The translations under genes were made by a program, and so were the position numbers. DNA of 64,000 bases from Agriotes lineatus (lineage: Eukaryota; Arthropoda; Insecta; Coleoptera; Elateridae), in NCBI GenBank assembly GCA_940337035.1, contig CALNHX010003554.1, positions 1-64,000 on the forward strand, given 5' to 3'. Shown here in pieces: positions 57,001 through 63,935 of this stretch (positions within the stretch are counted from its first letter, which is position 1; the number at the start of each line of letters is the position of its first letter). The notes beneath the pieces are model-generated. The model was not told the DNA's origin and did not search any database. It worked only from the letters and a program-made list of their open reading frames with translations.

Positions 57001-60000
57001 GCACTGCAAACAGAGCCAAATTGTGAGCTTAAAACCATTTCAATATGTGTTCAAACTAATGTTTGACAATTAAGTGGAATTAAGTGAAATAGTACGGAGG
57101 CGAAAATAGACTGTAAAAACTAGATCACGCCATGTACCGATTACAATATGTGTTTATAACATTCAGCTGACGACGGCTTACTGAGTCAAGTTACGTTACG
57201 ATAAGGAAGTTTTATGCAGACTGCTGCAATTTTAATACTGTAACTAGGTCAGATTTACACATTGTAAATGCGCATTATTATGCAAACGTCATGTTTTTGT
57301 GCCTACATCAATATTAGGTTTTGAGTTCAAAAGGCAGCAACATAACATACATGTAATCATACAGTATAAAGACTGTATTTGTTTAATAATTTTCAATATA
57401 CTTCTAAACACTGAGGTGTATTCACTTGTGACCGACGCAGGCTACAAATGTCTAAGAGGTAGTCAGGCCTGGCTACTCCAGTCAAATTTGAAATCAAAAT
57501 CCTTCCTTTCCTTTCATCAAGTGTTAACCCCCTTCAGTAAAACAACCAGGTTATATAACATTATACAATTTATGCTCTGAGGTGCTAACTGAACGAGTGC
57601 AAGAAGTAATTCCCAGAACTACATAAATCGAAGGCTTGCATAGATTCAAGGAGCATCGTGGACAATATGGATACTCTACAACTTTCTCTGGGTTTCTTCT
57701 AAGAAATGCCAACATTCTTCGAGATTAAGTTCTACTGTTTTGATAGTGTCGTATCAATTTTGACCTGAAGACTTCGGGTTTGGTGACCATATTTTGGGCT
57801 TTGGGTTAACAATAAAATTGTTCAGGTTAACTAAAGGTTAATGCATACATGGATTGCAAAAAATTTGACTTCTATTTAAAAGCTCCAGAGTAAAAGTCAT
57901 TAGTACAAAGTGCGCAAAGGAACAAAAATATAATTTTAGAAAATTATTTTATTTTTATTAATAAAAATTTAATTTGTTACTACTTTACAGACAGTTCAAA
58001 ATTAAATAGTAACATATTTTTCTCCATGCCCATCTAGTAAGTTACACTTACTTTGGCATATCAATTGCAGGTAAGTTGACTTTACTGTTTGTTTACTGGT
58101 TGTCATGACATTACGAAAGTACGGTAAAACCTACTCCCCAAGGGAAGTAAGTGAATTACGTGTTATTACAGTAATTTTAGTTTTGTAAGTGATCTGAACG
58201 GGTTTGAACTTAACTGATCCTAACCTATTTGAAATTTAAAAACTTGTTAAGATAAGTAGGGTTAGGGTATAACCGTAAATTTAAAAAAAATTATATAATA
58301 ATGACTATTCAATTCACCTGTCATCTGTCAAAAAGTGACCAATGAAAATCCAGAATTCTGACGTTTCTTGACCAATCAAAAAAATATCAGTGGATATATC
58401 TTCCTAGAAGGTATTCAAGTGACTATTTTTAACAAATGCGATTTTTATTAGAAAAAGTCAATATTAGTGTTCTGTTACTATAGAAATTGCGTAGTTTGTT
58501 GCTAGATTTACTGAAAACTAATTTGAAAAGGTAGTTTGGTTCATTAAATAGTCCCTCGAATACCATTCTTAGTCAAAGTTAAGTAGATTATTTTTGCGGT
58601 GGTATCACTACTCATGTCCATTGCGCTTGGGATTAGGACTCGTGCTAGCGCACTCGTCCTAATCGTACCAAGCGCAATGGACATTCGTGACACCACCACA
58701 AAAATAGTCGACATAACTTTGACTACTCATGGTATTATAAGTGAAAATTATGCAAATTTTTGTTGAGCATGGAGAAAAATATTATAAGCATACTCGGGAA
58801 GTAACTATCTATTTCCAGTCTCAAACTTTGCCAGCCCGAGTGAGTGAGGGCTGGCAAACTCGTTCTCGACTGGTAAACGCTACTTACTTCCCTTGATGCT
58901 TAAATAACTATTTCTCCATGCCCATCTAGTAAGTTACACTTACTTTGACGTACTCATTGATGGTAAGTTAATTTTACTGTTTGTCATGACATTAGGACAT
59001 AAATTTAACAATTATTTACGCATCAAGGGAAGTAAGTAGCTTTTACCAGTCGAGACGAGTTTACCAGCGCTAGCGAGCGAGGGCTGGCGAAGTTCGAGAC
59101 ATTTATAAAATTTTAACAAAAGCTGCCATATCAAAGGCGTAATGACCGCATTGAACGCATAAAGAAGTTTCATGATAAGCACCTTAAGTCATGACTACGT
59201 TGACTGCGAGCCCGTTGTGCTATCTCCAAGTAATGTTTGAATATGTTTATGTTAAAAAATATGTCTGTTCGCGACTCACATCGCGTTACAAACATTTAAT
59301 TACTTCAGTGTTATTTTGTTTGTTGTGGTCTTGCAAAGTCTTGTATCTACGTAATATACTAAATACATAAATAACTGTAAGTTTTACAGACCAATGTTTC
59401 GGCATATGTAAATATGATTTCTATGCTGTCGCAATTTAAAAATTTAACAGCATCCAATATGTTCATCTAACTTCTAGTATCTCTATTTGGAAACCAGTTA
59501 CGCATTTAAAAGCCAAATTAATAAATTTTAGAAGTAAATAGAAGCCATTTTAGAATCGTTTAGCAATATTAAGATGTTAAACCCTTAATGGCAACTATAT
59601 TTTAGATGTTGAAATGGCAATAAACACTATTAGAGTATCTGCCATTTACTACAAGCTTGCAAATCTTTAAAGAATTGTGAAAGATGCCTTAATGCGTTCT
59701 ATAATATTACAGAATAAAAAACATCAAAGGACAAATCCACAGTGGTTGAATATTTTCTATAATAACGAGATTAATAGAAAATACATATTTTTGTTTCGCA
59801 ATAATCCTAAAATTATCCTGATAAGGGACTTCTACCTCAGTACACATTTCAGTAATCTTGTAGTGTACGTCGCCCACTTTGAACTACCGTTCCTAGAGCC
59901 AGTAATATAGGAAGGAGAGAAAAATTATCCTTGTTACAGTCTACACACATTTTTTACATTACACAGCATTGTTTGTACTAAGCTTAGTACAAACAATGCT

Positions 60001-61557
60001 GAGCTACTGCTAACTAAAGTGTCGTAGCCTTGTACAAAGGATAATTTTTCTATTCATTCCTCTCATTACTAGGCTTAGGAACAGGTAGTTCAAAGTGGGC
60101 GACGTACACTACAAGATAACCCACATTTCTCTTAGTTTAGCAATCAATATAAGTACAGCAGTCACCTCTGTACATATATATAAATTTAGCTTTGTGATTT
60201 ACCATCAATCATTTTGTGAAGACTTACCTCGTGACATGAAGAAGTAATTTGGGTATAACAGTTTGAAGCCAAATAGCGTGAAAATGCATTCGACAGAAAA
60301 GGAGCCTCGATCCACAAAATCACCATTAAATAGCTATAATTGTTAAGTAAATATAAATAAAAAAATTGTAAATTTCGGTAAAAATATCAAAGGATACGTA
60401 AGGGTTTGTAGGAGAGGGTAACCCGTTTAGTTCAAAAATATTCATTAGATCATAATACTGGCCGTGTATGTCACCACAAACGGTGAATTTGTCTTCCGGT
60501 TCTATATCTACATATATCAGTGAAGGTTGAGCCATAAAGTATGCCTTAATGTCTAGAAGAATCTAAAAACATTAGATGCTATGTTACATACAGATCTACG
60601 GTGACCCCAAAGCAGATTTACCTTATACGCATATTTTCTATGTAACTTGCCCTGCTTTTTATACAGTTCCATTAAATCTTTCATAAATTGCAAAGTAACA
60701 TTGCCATCGTCTAATTCTGGTCCTTTGTACTCATTTTCGATGGCTGAAATATCAAAAAATTACTCACATTGCGTTTCACAAACAAGCCCTTACTCATGGC
60801 ATCCAGATCAATACTGTCCGCTATGTTTCTCTTATTATCTTCCACTGATATAGCCTTCTCGAATGCTATTTTTTTAACTATTTTGTTGCATTCCGTGTAC
60901 TTAAGCTTCGCATCTTTGTCACTGGGTCTTGCCTTTGTAACCTAAAACAATCCAAATAAAAAATGCCACTACTATCAGCGCCGCTCTCACATGTTCATAA
61001 TCCCGTAGAGCTTCCTTAAATTTCCCTAAAGACATATACGCCGCGGCCCTTCTGTAAAAGCCTTTTATGTACGTACGGTCGAGTTCTATTGCTTTTGAGG
61101 CATCGGTTAAAGCGTAGCCGAAGCATTCCGTCTTAAGGTAAGCGAAGCTACGATTCCCATAATATATGGCGACGTTGGGATTAGCTTCTATTGCTTTTGT
61201 GTACAGGTCTATAGCTGTGTTGTAATCTTGTTCTAGAAGAATTGAAATAACGGATATGTTATGGGTGCACCATGAAAAAATTGTGAGGTTATGATTCAAC
61301 CTTCGCACGCATTTTTCTTACGAAGTGATAACAATTTATTTCAAGACGAACTATTGGGACAAATACGCGGCATAATTTGATAAACAGTGGGTTGTGTTGC
61401 TATTTTTCATAAAGTAGATGATCATGTGAGGGCCTGGACAGCTTTACTTTGAAGCAAACTTACTTTTAAAGTACTCGTTCGCTTCTGTCTTGCACCTTTC
61501 AGCTTTATCTAGGTTTTCTTGTGAAACGGCATCGTTTGTGTTTATTTCTGCACTCAT
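33002..61557 (-). CDS. PPP5C: Serine/threonine protein phosphatase 5 (PP5), ten-exon host gene
   Basis: Joining ten minus-strand exons (61557-61464, 61232-60991, 60941-60794, 60743-60622, 60562-60398, 60333-60228, 45441-45299, 45247-44940, 33200-33119, 33061-33002) gives 1470 nt, 489 residues, close to the roughly 500 of animal PP5. All introns are GT-AG and all phases agree. Residues about 18-135 are the TPR domain that binds Hsp90 and autoinhibits the enzyme; the PPP metallophosphatase domain carries GDIHG (231-235), GDFVDRG (261-267), GNHE (293-296), HGG (343-345), RSHE (416-419) and SAPNYCD. PP5 dephosphorylates Hsp90 clients and signalling proteins in cytosol and nucleus. Introns 6 and 8 are 14.8 and 11.7 kb and full of transposons; the rest are 49-231 nt. 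The gene looks functional. Confidence 0.95.
33119..33200 (-). CDS. PPP5C: PP5 exon 9
   Basis: Acceptor GTTTTTTAG, donor GTAAGT. With exon 8 it completes NYCDTMGNKGAFITLKGKDM and ends YTTYEAV. It lies 11.7 kb from exon 8. Confidence 0.93.
33201..34240. other. Start of PP5 intron 8, mostly unassigned
   Basis: No gene is recognised at 33201-33900. Plus-strand 33985-34120 reads LIQTMNDFKAEIRQMVKEEA and NRDDLKNVIEKKMG, a coiled-coil-like segment resembling the ORF1 start of RTE-like LINEs. It could be the detached head of the LINE at 39740-42560, but that is inference. Confidence 0.35.
34240..35215. other. GC-rich unidentified block with a short tandem duplication
   Basis: Richer in GC than its flanks. 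Contains a TATA-like GGGCTATAAAAGCAGG at about 34395, followed by short overlapping frames on both strands, none recognised. It resembles an LTR or promoter-bearing retroelement fragment; no matching second LTR was found. Confidence 0.3.
34503..34651 (+). repeat. Two diverged tandem copies of a unit of about 79 bp
   Basis: GTCTAAATTGTGGTAGTG...CCCTGCGACCG (34503-34571) and GTTTAAACTGTGGTAGTG...CCTTGCGACCG (34582-34651) are about 80 percent alike by eye and contain the same GCC(T/C)GCCTCTTAAA core. Confidence 0.7.
35269..35605 (+). repeat. Left terminal inverted repeat
   Basis: Inverse of 37550-37877. Contains paired motifs CGCAGCCATCTTGG and AAAATGGCGCCC (about 35400-35430), which resemble YY1-type binding sites, and an AT-rich inner half ending in TTCGAATTCGCGAAAA. 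Confidence 0.85.
36100..37362 (+). pseudogene. PIN/XPG-like nuclease with Cys-rich C-terminus (decayed copy)
   Basis: The frame reads GGFLFHRVVWHRNDSF (36100) to KRH, a TAA at 36190 where Tyr would fit, then GSNACIVFDGYPDNFDS, MSTKSAERHRC (36244) and on to about 36840. Acidic motifs occur in XPG/FEN order: VFDGYP, EDADLLIV, VGEDIDLL and FSGCDTT, matching the FDG, acidic, D-x-D and GCD elements of that fold. A frameshift at about 36842 leads to LDSLQYECFVKALSKNKFNL and QVQMWNG; a second near 37090 leads to RCKKGCGTACGCRKIGLKC, a Cys-rich segment reminiscent of CXC-type DNA-binding motifs, then an acidic tail to the stop near 37362. Similar hypothetical proteins occur widely in insects. Function unknown; nuclease activity is inferred from motif order only. 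Confidence 0.7.
37550..37877 (-). repeat. Right terminal inverted repeat
   Basis: Inverted match of 35269-35605, including the GGCGCCATTTTTCCAAGATG block and GGTCGCAAATTAAGAGCCAT. About 88-90 percent identity by eye. Confidence 0.85.
37878..38860. other. Unassigned; GC-richer stretch at 38400-38800
   Basis: Several short frames on both strands (for example 38446-38670) with no recognisable family. Nothing can be asserted. Confidence 0.3.
38863..39148 (+). repeat. Minisatellite, 56-bp unit, about five copies
   Basis: Units begin at 38863, 38919, 38975, 39031 and 39087, a strict 56-base spacing, with a degenerate start at 39143. The consensus runs TCTGGGCTCATATTCATAAC / CATATTCTTGCACTAAGTT / AAATGTTAGTGACCCAT. 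Copies differ by several substitutions each but no indels. Confidence 0.9.
39740..42560 (+). pseudogene. RTE-like LINE, decayed, with a MITE inserted in the endonuclease
   Basis: Broken plus-strand frames read in order: VLKKDLNVETAVKNWFEIGK (about 39800, ORF1-type), MATWNLREINKNGA (about 40190, start of AP-endonuclease), then beyond a MITE RLQGKYKKI, KETWVSSNGLFLNQS (about 40950), APGSDGITAKLIKNGG (about 41295), DFKQLYDSIDRDG (about 41665), GLGQGDHMS, YLAYADNLTFLAK (about 41895, the YADD box now YADN), VNEEKTKYL, GSEARVLRGTDIKRL and ERKILRRI. Many stops and frameshifts mark an old copy. Order and wording are those of RTE-like elements. Confidence 0.78.
40260..40542. mobile_element. Palindromic MITE family B, copy 1 (TA-flanked)
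   Basis: Almost perfect inverted repeat of about 280 bp: CCGAGTGATTTTTTAAAAAC at the left, its inverse at the right, and a central GCGTCAG...CTGACGC. TA lies at both ends (40260-40261 and 40541-40542), as for Tc1/mariner-derived MITEs. It interrupts the endonuclease of the RTE-like LINE. A diverged relative lies at 62270-62430. Confidence 0.85.
42561..44025. other. AT-rich, no gene recognised
   Basis: Purine-rich AT sequence. A minus frame at 43458-43180 (92 residues, Ser/Pro/Thr-rich) sits in a locally GC-richer island but matches nothing I know. Confidence 0.35.
44026..44175 (+). pseudogene. Small RTE-like LINE fragment (RT thumb)
   Basis: Reads QFEQVNSKRYLRIIVVKIRK, KENINNRI and ATRRLCNSIKLIFL-like sequence, equivalent to the FEKV..F.YLG block. 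Too short to say whether it belongs to the LINE ending at 42560. Confidence 0.55.
44176..44939. other. Intron 8 sequence next to exon 8, no feature recognised
   Basis: AT-rich with no readable coding sequence. The exon 8 donor lies at its right edge. Confidence 0.5.
44940..45247 (-). CDS. PPP5C: PP5 exon 8 (HGG, RSHE, SAPNY motifs)
   Basis: Follows a 51-nt intron. Encodes VMHGGLFSRDDVTLAEIRGL, NRQPPEDGPMCELLWSDP, the RGVGCQFG block, DYVIRSHEV and ITVFSAPNY plus two bases of Cys before GTGAGT. It is visibly richer in GC than the other exons. Without the splice, the frame hits Trp-stop at the donor. Confidence 0.95.
45299..45441 (-). CDS. PPP5C: PP5 exon 7 (GNHE motif)
   Basis: Acceptor GTTTTTAG, donor GTAAGT. 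Encodes GNHESATMNQMYGFDGEVKA and NWLPLAHCLNRRVL. GNHE supplies metal ligand and general acid. Confidence 0.95.
45442..47880. other. PP5 intron 6, unassigned part
   Basis: AT-rich; short frames (45664-45876, 46277-46504) show no recognisable motif. Confidence 0.4.
47885..50930 (-). mobile_element. RTE-like LINE, nearly complete endonuclease-RT ORF, inactivated
   Basis: Minus-strand pieces in order: STWNVQTMLIPGKIEEIAAE with LQETRWKEQG (50905-50661); DDFNAQIGKE, NGRRLCELAAANGLVISSTM, QIDYILISKRRAT and DSDHYLV (50478-50017); PQEWKMGVIIPVHKKGDREK and NYRGISLLS (49415-49203); GVRQGDALSTIIFNL, ISAYADDLVIIS, KTKYM, FKYLGSTIS, TYGAETW, RIRWYGHIVRM and RGRPDIRW (48994-48119). The YADD box is intact, but several frameshifts and stops separate the pieces. 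The 3' end carries a GAAGAAGAATTAAGAATAAT tail near 47890. No ORF1 is seen upstream. The long plus-strand frames here (48771-49271 and others) are antisense shadows. Confidence 0.88.
51164..51330 (+). repeat. 167-bp direct repeat, left copy
   Basis: AATAAAATACCACACAGTCT... to ...AATCTTCGAAAT. Repeated at 52134-52300 with two substitutions. Interpreted as a long target-site duplication made by the LINE between the copies. Confidence 0.9.
51331..52133 (+). mobile_element. 5'-truncated RTE-like LINE (RT thumb to tail)
   Basis: Starts within the RT at AEKIGLKINGKKTKILTTGN (frame of 51340), followed by FSYLGSMLDANGG (51450), LYGAETWSINKQM and, after a frameshift near 51730, RRRGEWIGHTLRKP and KRGRPRDTWKRTV, ending in DAQA at 52046. 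The 3' UTR contains TTGGGCGCCCTTCGCTCC and ends in a (GAA)n tail (52111-52130). It is exactly bracketed by the 167-bp repeats, consistent with a truncated insertion. Sequence differs from the LINE at 47885-50930, so it is another family. Confidence 0.88.
52134..52300 (+). repeat. 167-bp direct repeat, right copy
   Basis: Starts immediately after the (GAA)n tail of the LINE; 165 of 167 positions match 51164-51330. One of the two differences is a T/C in GTGGCC versus CGGCC, the other a G/A in CTTCGAA versus CTTCAAA. Confidence 0.9.
52340..52515 (+). pseudogene. Mariner/Tc1-like transposase fragment
   Basis: Reads LTGERYLQFLENNLPELLED and NIRTMWFQHDGAHPQYAISV, the region around the second catalytic Asp (HDGA) of DDE_3-type transposases. 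Nothing else of the gene is visible. Confidence 0.68.
53163..53760. mobile_element. Non-autonomous hAT element (598 bp) with 8-bp TSD
   Basis: CAGTGGTTCTCAAA at the left and, inverted, CAGGGGTTCTCAAA at the right; GTATATGG flanks both sides (53155-53162 and 53761-53768). Removing it restores the copia reading DGYRIWYEDKK. No transposase is present. Sub-terminal GGGGTACGCG motifs are repeated. Confidence 0.93.
54659..54948. mobile_element. piggyBac-like MITE (290 bp), TTAA-flanked
   Basis: TTAA at 54655-54658 and 54949-54952 flank ends CACGTTCAGTGCC and, inverted, CACCTTGACTGCC. TTAA duplication and a CAC-starting TIR are piggyBac features. Sub-terminal GACGT repeats (ACGTTAATTCACGTC, GACGTATTTCTACGTC) occur at the left. 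Removing it restores the copia RNase H. Confidence 0.85.
55187..55520 (+). repeat. Possible 3' LTR of the copia remnant
   Basis: A purine run ACGAGAGAG (55187-55195) followed by TGTTAAGG (55196) is where a polypurine tract and LTR start are expected. The right end is not fixed (a CTCACA near 55515 is possible) and no 5' LTR was found. Confidence 0.4.
55521..58015. other. PP5 intron 6, unassigned part
   Basis: Short frames at 55754-55969, 56171-55866 and 57299-57580 match nothing recognised. 55970-56200 is locally GC-richer. No repeat ends could be defined. Confidence 0.35.
58019..58113 (+). repeat. Direct repeat, copy 1 (pair with 58911)
   Basis: TTTCTCCATGCCCATCTAGT ... TTGTCATGACATTA recurs at 58911-58994 with small indels. 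The two copies bracket a foldback A copy and a palindrome. Confidence 0.8.
58302..58744. repeat. Foldback repeat family A, copy 2
   Basis: Same 443-bp unit as 4842-5285. The long inverted repeat lies at about 58559-58736. In the arm segment GC(A/G)GTGGT, copy 1 has A pairing with T and copy 2 has G pairing with C, a paired change, next to one unpaired change. Confidence 0.9.
58767..58921. repeat. Palindromic element (family C)
   Basis: GCATGGAGAAA at the left and TTTCTCCATGC at the right, with inner pairs AAGCAT...ATGCTT, GGGAAGTAA...TTACTTCCC and GCCAGCCC...GGGCTGGC around a GAGTGAGTGA loop. Confidence 0.85.
58911..59100. repeat. Direct repeat copy 2 followed by a further family C arm
   Basis: 58911-58994 matches 58019-58113. 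From 59017, GCATCAAGGGAAGTAAGTAG and CCAGTCGAGACGAGTTTACC repeat the right arm of the 58767-58921 palindrome in inverse, then GCTAGCGAGCGAGGGCTGG supplies the loop and the opposite arm. The cluster looks like nested or tandem copies of one foldback family. Confidence 0.72.
59101..59855. other. PP5 intron 6, no feature recognised
   Basis: AT-rich; the frame 59677-59910 runs into a foldback arm and is not considered a gene. Confidence 0.45.
59856..60116. repeat. Large foldback with a perfect 36-nt central palindrome
   Basis: Arms starting ATCTTGTAGTGTACGTCGCC (left) and ending with the inverse at about 60116 enclose AGCATTGTTTGTACTAAG|CTTAGTACAAACAATGCT (59965-60000), a perfect palindrome without loop. 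GAAAAATTATCCTTGT and ACAAAGGATAATTTTTC pair further in. It ends about 110 bp from the PP5 exon 6 donor. Confidence 0.9.
60228..60333 (-). CDS. PPP5C: PP5 exon 6 (GDFVDRG motif)
   Basis: Acceptor AATTATAG, donor GTAAGT. Encodes LFNGDFVDRGSFSVE and ends YFFMSR plus the first base of Gly. The following intron of 14.8 kb splits RG|NHE. A foldback element lies about 110 bp beyond the donor. Confidence 0.95.
60398..60562 (-). CDS. PPP5C: PP5 exon 5 (GDIHG motif)
   Basis: Acceptor GTTTTTAG, donor GTATCC. Encodes ILLDIKAYFMAQPSLIYVDI, then FTVCGDIHGQYYDL with the first metal-binding motif. Confidence 0.95.
60622..60743 (-). CDS. PPP5C: PP5 exon 4
   Basis: Acceptor ATATTTCAG, donor GTAAAT. Encodes TIENEYKGPELDDGNVTLQF and LHRKYAYK, matching the region before the catalytic core. 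Confidence 0.93.
60794..60941 (-). CDS. PPP5C: PP5 exon 3 (end of TPR, linker)
   Basis: Acceptor GTTTTAG, donor GTAAGG. Starts VTKARPSDKDAKLKYTECNK and ends DSIDLDAM plus one base; includes the linker helix between TPR and catalytic domain. Confidence 0.93.
60991..61232 (-). CDS. PPP5C: PP5 exon 2 (TPR domain)
   Basis: Acceptor TTCTTCTAG, donor GTGAGA. Encodes KQDYNTAIDLYTKAIEANPN, the YYGNRSFAYLKTE block and FYRRAAAYMSLGKFKEAL, the core of the TPR groove that binds the C-terminal MEEVD of Hsp90. Confidence 0.95.
61464..61557 (-). CDS. PPP5C: PP5 exon 1 (start codon)
   Basis: Begins MSAEINTNDAVSQENLDKAE at the ATG 61557-61555 and ends NEYFK plus one base before GTAAGT. It encodes the N-terminal tail and the first helix of TPR1. 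No in-frame upstream exon is needed to match the family. Confidence 0.9.
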
Positions 61558-62260
61558 TTCTAGAACTTCAATCAAACACTGAAACAGTCATTAAATTCTC
61601 CACTAGGCAGGGATTTTAGTTTTATAACTAGTCGGGTTTTAATAGTTGGCTACTCTACATATCCCCAAATACGCGCCACTTTAAAAACCTACAGTCTGTT
61701 CATTGTCAATAGATTCAGAGTAGGCGGGGGACCATTCTCAAAAATTTTCTAACAGCGTAAAAAATCAATAGATATACGCATAGGTTAGATCACTCTACAA
61801 GAATAATGTAATGTTGACATTTATGAATGTCAAAATGAAATTTGATTGGCATTTGTTAAATAAACGTGAACACCCTATTATTTTAACATGACTCAGAGCA
61901 GGCTGTACTATCTAATATTTTTTATTGTTAATTGAAATGTTAAACAGTGTTTAACATGATTGCGTCCTCGAATGTTAAGATACATTTAACATGCATCCAC
62001 TCATTTAACATGCATGCACTATAGCAACATCACACATATTCATGGTAGTCCGATTTCAATTTAGCAGTTTTTAGTAATTATTATTGATTCAAAATTATTG
62101 CCTCAATGAACAATAAACTAATGAACGCATTTCGAGGAAAAACCGTCTTAACATTTCTCACATAAATTACCACTCTCGCTTTGCTGCGCTCGCTCGAGTG
62201 GTAAAAATATGCTCGAATGTTAAGACTGGGTTACCCCTCTAAATACGTTAATTACTATTA
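61558..62260. other. PP5 upstream region
   Basis: Presumed 5' UTR and promoter. No clear TATA box or initiator could be assigned. From 61900 it holds repeated TTTAACATG motifs and at about 62170 an ACCACTCTCG...CGAGTGGT hairpin similar in style to the foldbacks in intron 6. Confidence 0.4.
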
Positions 62261-62269
62261 AACACATGT

Positions 62270-62430
62270 TGACAGCACTGAAGTGTATTGCCAGTCTATG
62301 TCAAATTCGATGTTAGTAAGTTAGGTTTTGTTTGTTATTTGACACAAACTGGCGCAAAACTTAACCTGAAAATCTCAAATTTAACATAACCTGACAGTGC
62401 TACCAACAATACAGTATTGAGTTTTTATCT
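62270..62430. repeat. Palindromic MITE family B, diverged copy 2
   Basis: TCTATGTCAAATTCGA, AGTTAGGTTTTG, GGCGCAAAACTTAACCTG and ACAGTGCTACCAACAATACA correspond to the same landmarks in 40260-40542, in the same order, but with many substitutions and shortened ends. Confidence 0.7.
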
Positions 62431-62526
62431 TACTAGTGATACCACCACTCGCTGTTGTAAGTGTCATTAATAACTATTTCTCCTATTTTTTAAAAAGATT
62501 AGTATTTTAGGATAAAATAAACCGTG

Positions 62527-62651
62527 TTACGATATACGTAACGTTCTGCTTTCTACATTACTCGAGAATTTTAAGGAACTCGCTCTTAACGTCGCTCGTT
62601 CATTTAAACTCTCGTAATGTAAAAAGCTTCATAACGTTACTTGCATCGTAA
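62527..62651. repeat. Foldback element
   Basis: TTACGATATACGTAACGTT ... TACATTACTCGAGA at the left pairs with TCTCGTAATGTA ... AACGTTACTTGCATCGTAA at the right; inner loop includes CGCTCTTAACGTCGCTCG. Confidence 0.75.
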
Positions 62652-63470
62652 ATTACTATGACTGTTTATGCCTATGCATAAATTCAAATTTGGCTCCACG
62701 CCCCTTGTGGAAGAAGAAGCACTTGACTTAAGTAGTTTTGTACCAGAGGGTTAGGCGCACGTTAAGCAAGGGAGCGCAAGGCAGAACACTTCCGCCCTTG
62801 CACCCGGCAGCACTGCAGCTTAGGTGCGAACCGGTATTTTTTATGTTGTACATTTGTTTGATGCATTAAATTGTTAGGGATGAATTGTTTGACGGTTTTA
62901 GAGCGCATTATTTTTAAGTTTTAATTAGTACGTTTGCCATTTCTGGCATGTTTTGAGCCCTGGAATGTAATATAATCTTGACGAATGTATTGGGCTCGCG
63001 GTCCGTTATTTCAGGGACCCGGAGAACATGTGCAACTAATGCACCATGTCGAAGGGGGCTCGGTTAGCAATGGAATTAAAAACAGGACAGAACGTTTGGG
63101 GGTGCGATAGCGGCGCGACGTGTGAGTAAAAGTGGTCTGTTTTGCGTAATTATTTCTTGGCGTAAGCGATTATATGCAAACCAATAATTAATTATAAGGT
63201 GATAAGTTGCATAATGCGAGGCGAAGCGGCGAGCGTAGCTAGGCGTAATTAGGTAGAGGATTAATTTAGCTAGAGTAGAATGTACGTACTATTGTAGCTA
63301 AGTAGTAGAGATGGGCCGGTTCTGGACCACCCCATGTCATTTTTGGACCACTTTGCGGCTGACGCAATATTGCGCAATCTCACGCGCGCCAAACCAAATG
63401 TCAAAGGTCATCGGTGTCTGTCAGTCACCAAAAATCTATCTTTCTCTCTTTAACACATAGGGTTCTACAA
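62652..63470. other. No gene recognised
   Basis: Mixed composition, no ORF or repeat end defined. GAGGCGAAGCGGCGAGCG near 63219 resembles the loops of the foldback families. Confidence 0.4.
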
Positions 63471-63479
63471 AAAAAACCA

Positions 63480-63935
63480 TCTTTCTCTCTCTAACTCAAG
63501 CGAGCCCGGGGGCAAAGCCCCAGCCGCCATATTGTGGGGCCCGCATGCGCAACACCAACCCCAGGGAGCAGAGCCCTAGCCGCCGGGGTCCCCATGTTCA
63601 AGTATATATTTTCGGGTAAATTTTTATATTAAAAATGTAAGATATTGCGCAACATGTTCTGGGTATTGCGCAACATCAACCTCGGGGGCAGAGCCCCAGC
63701 CGCCATATTGTGGGGCCCGCATGCTCAGCACCAACCCCGGGGGCAAAGCCCTAGTCGCCGGACCCCCATGTTCAAGTTAGGCAGCCGCCATATTGTAGGG
63801 CCCCCTTGAGCCGCCGGGGCCCCCATGTTCAAGTATATATTTTCGGGTAAGATATTGCGTAACATGTTCTGGATATTGCGCAACACCAACCCCGAGGGGC
63901 AGATCTCCAGCCGCCGGGGGCTCGCATCAGGTTTT
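63480..63935 (+). repeat. GC-rich complex tandem repeat array
   Basis: Modules CCGGGGGCA(A/G)AGCCC, AGCCGCCATATTGTGGGGC, CCGCATGC(G/T)C and CCCATGTTCAAGTATATATT / TTCGGGTAA recur at about 63503, 63689 and 63785, separated by AT-rich spacers with ATTGCGCAACA(T/C). Units of about 190 bp are truncated and rearranged. No coding sequence. Confidence 0.8.
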
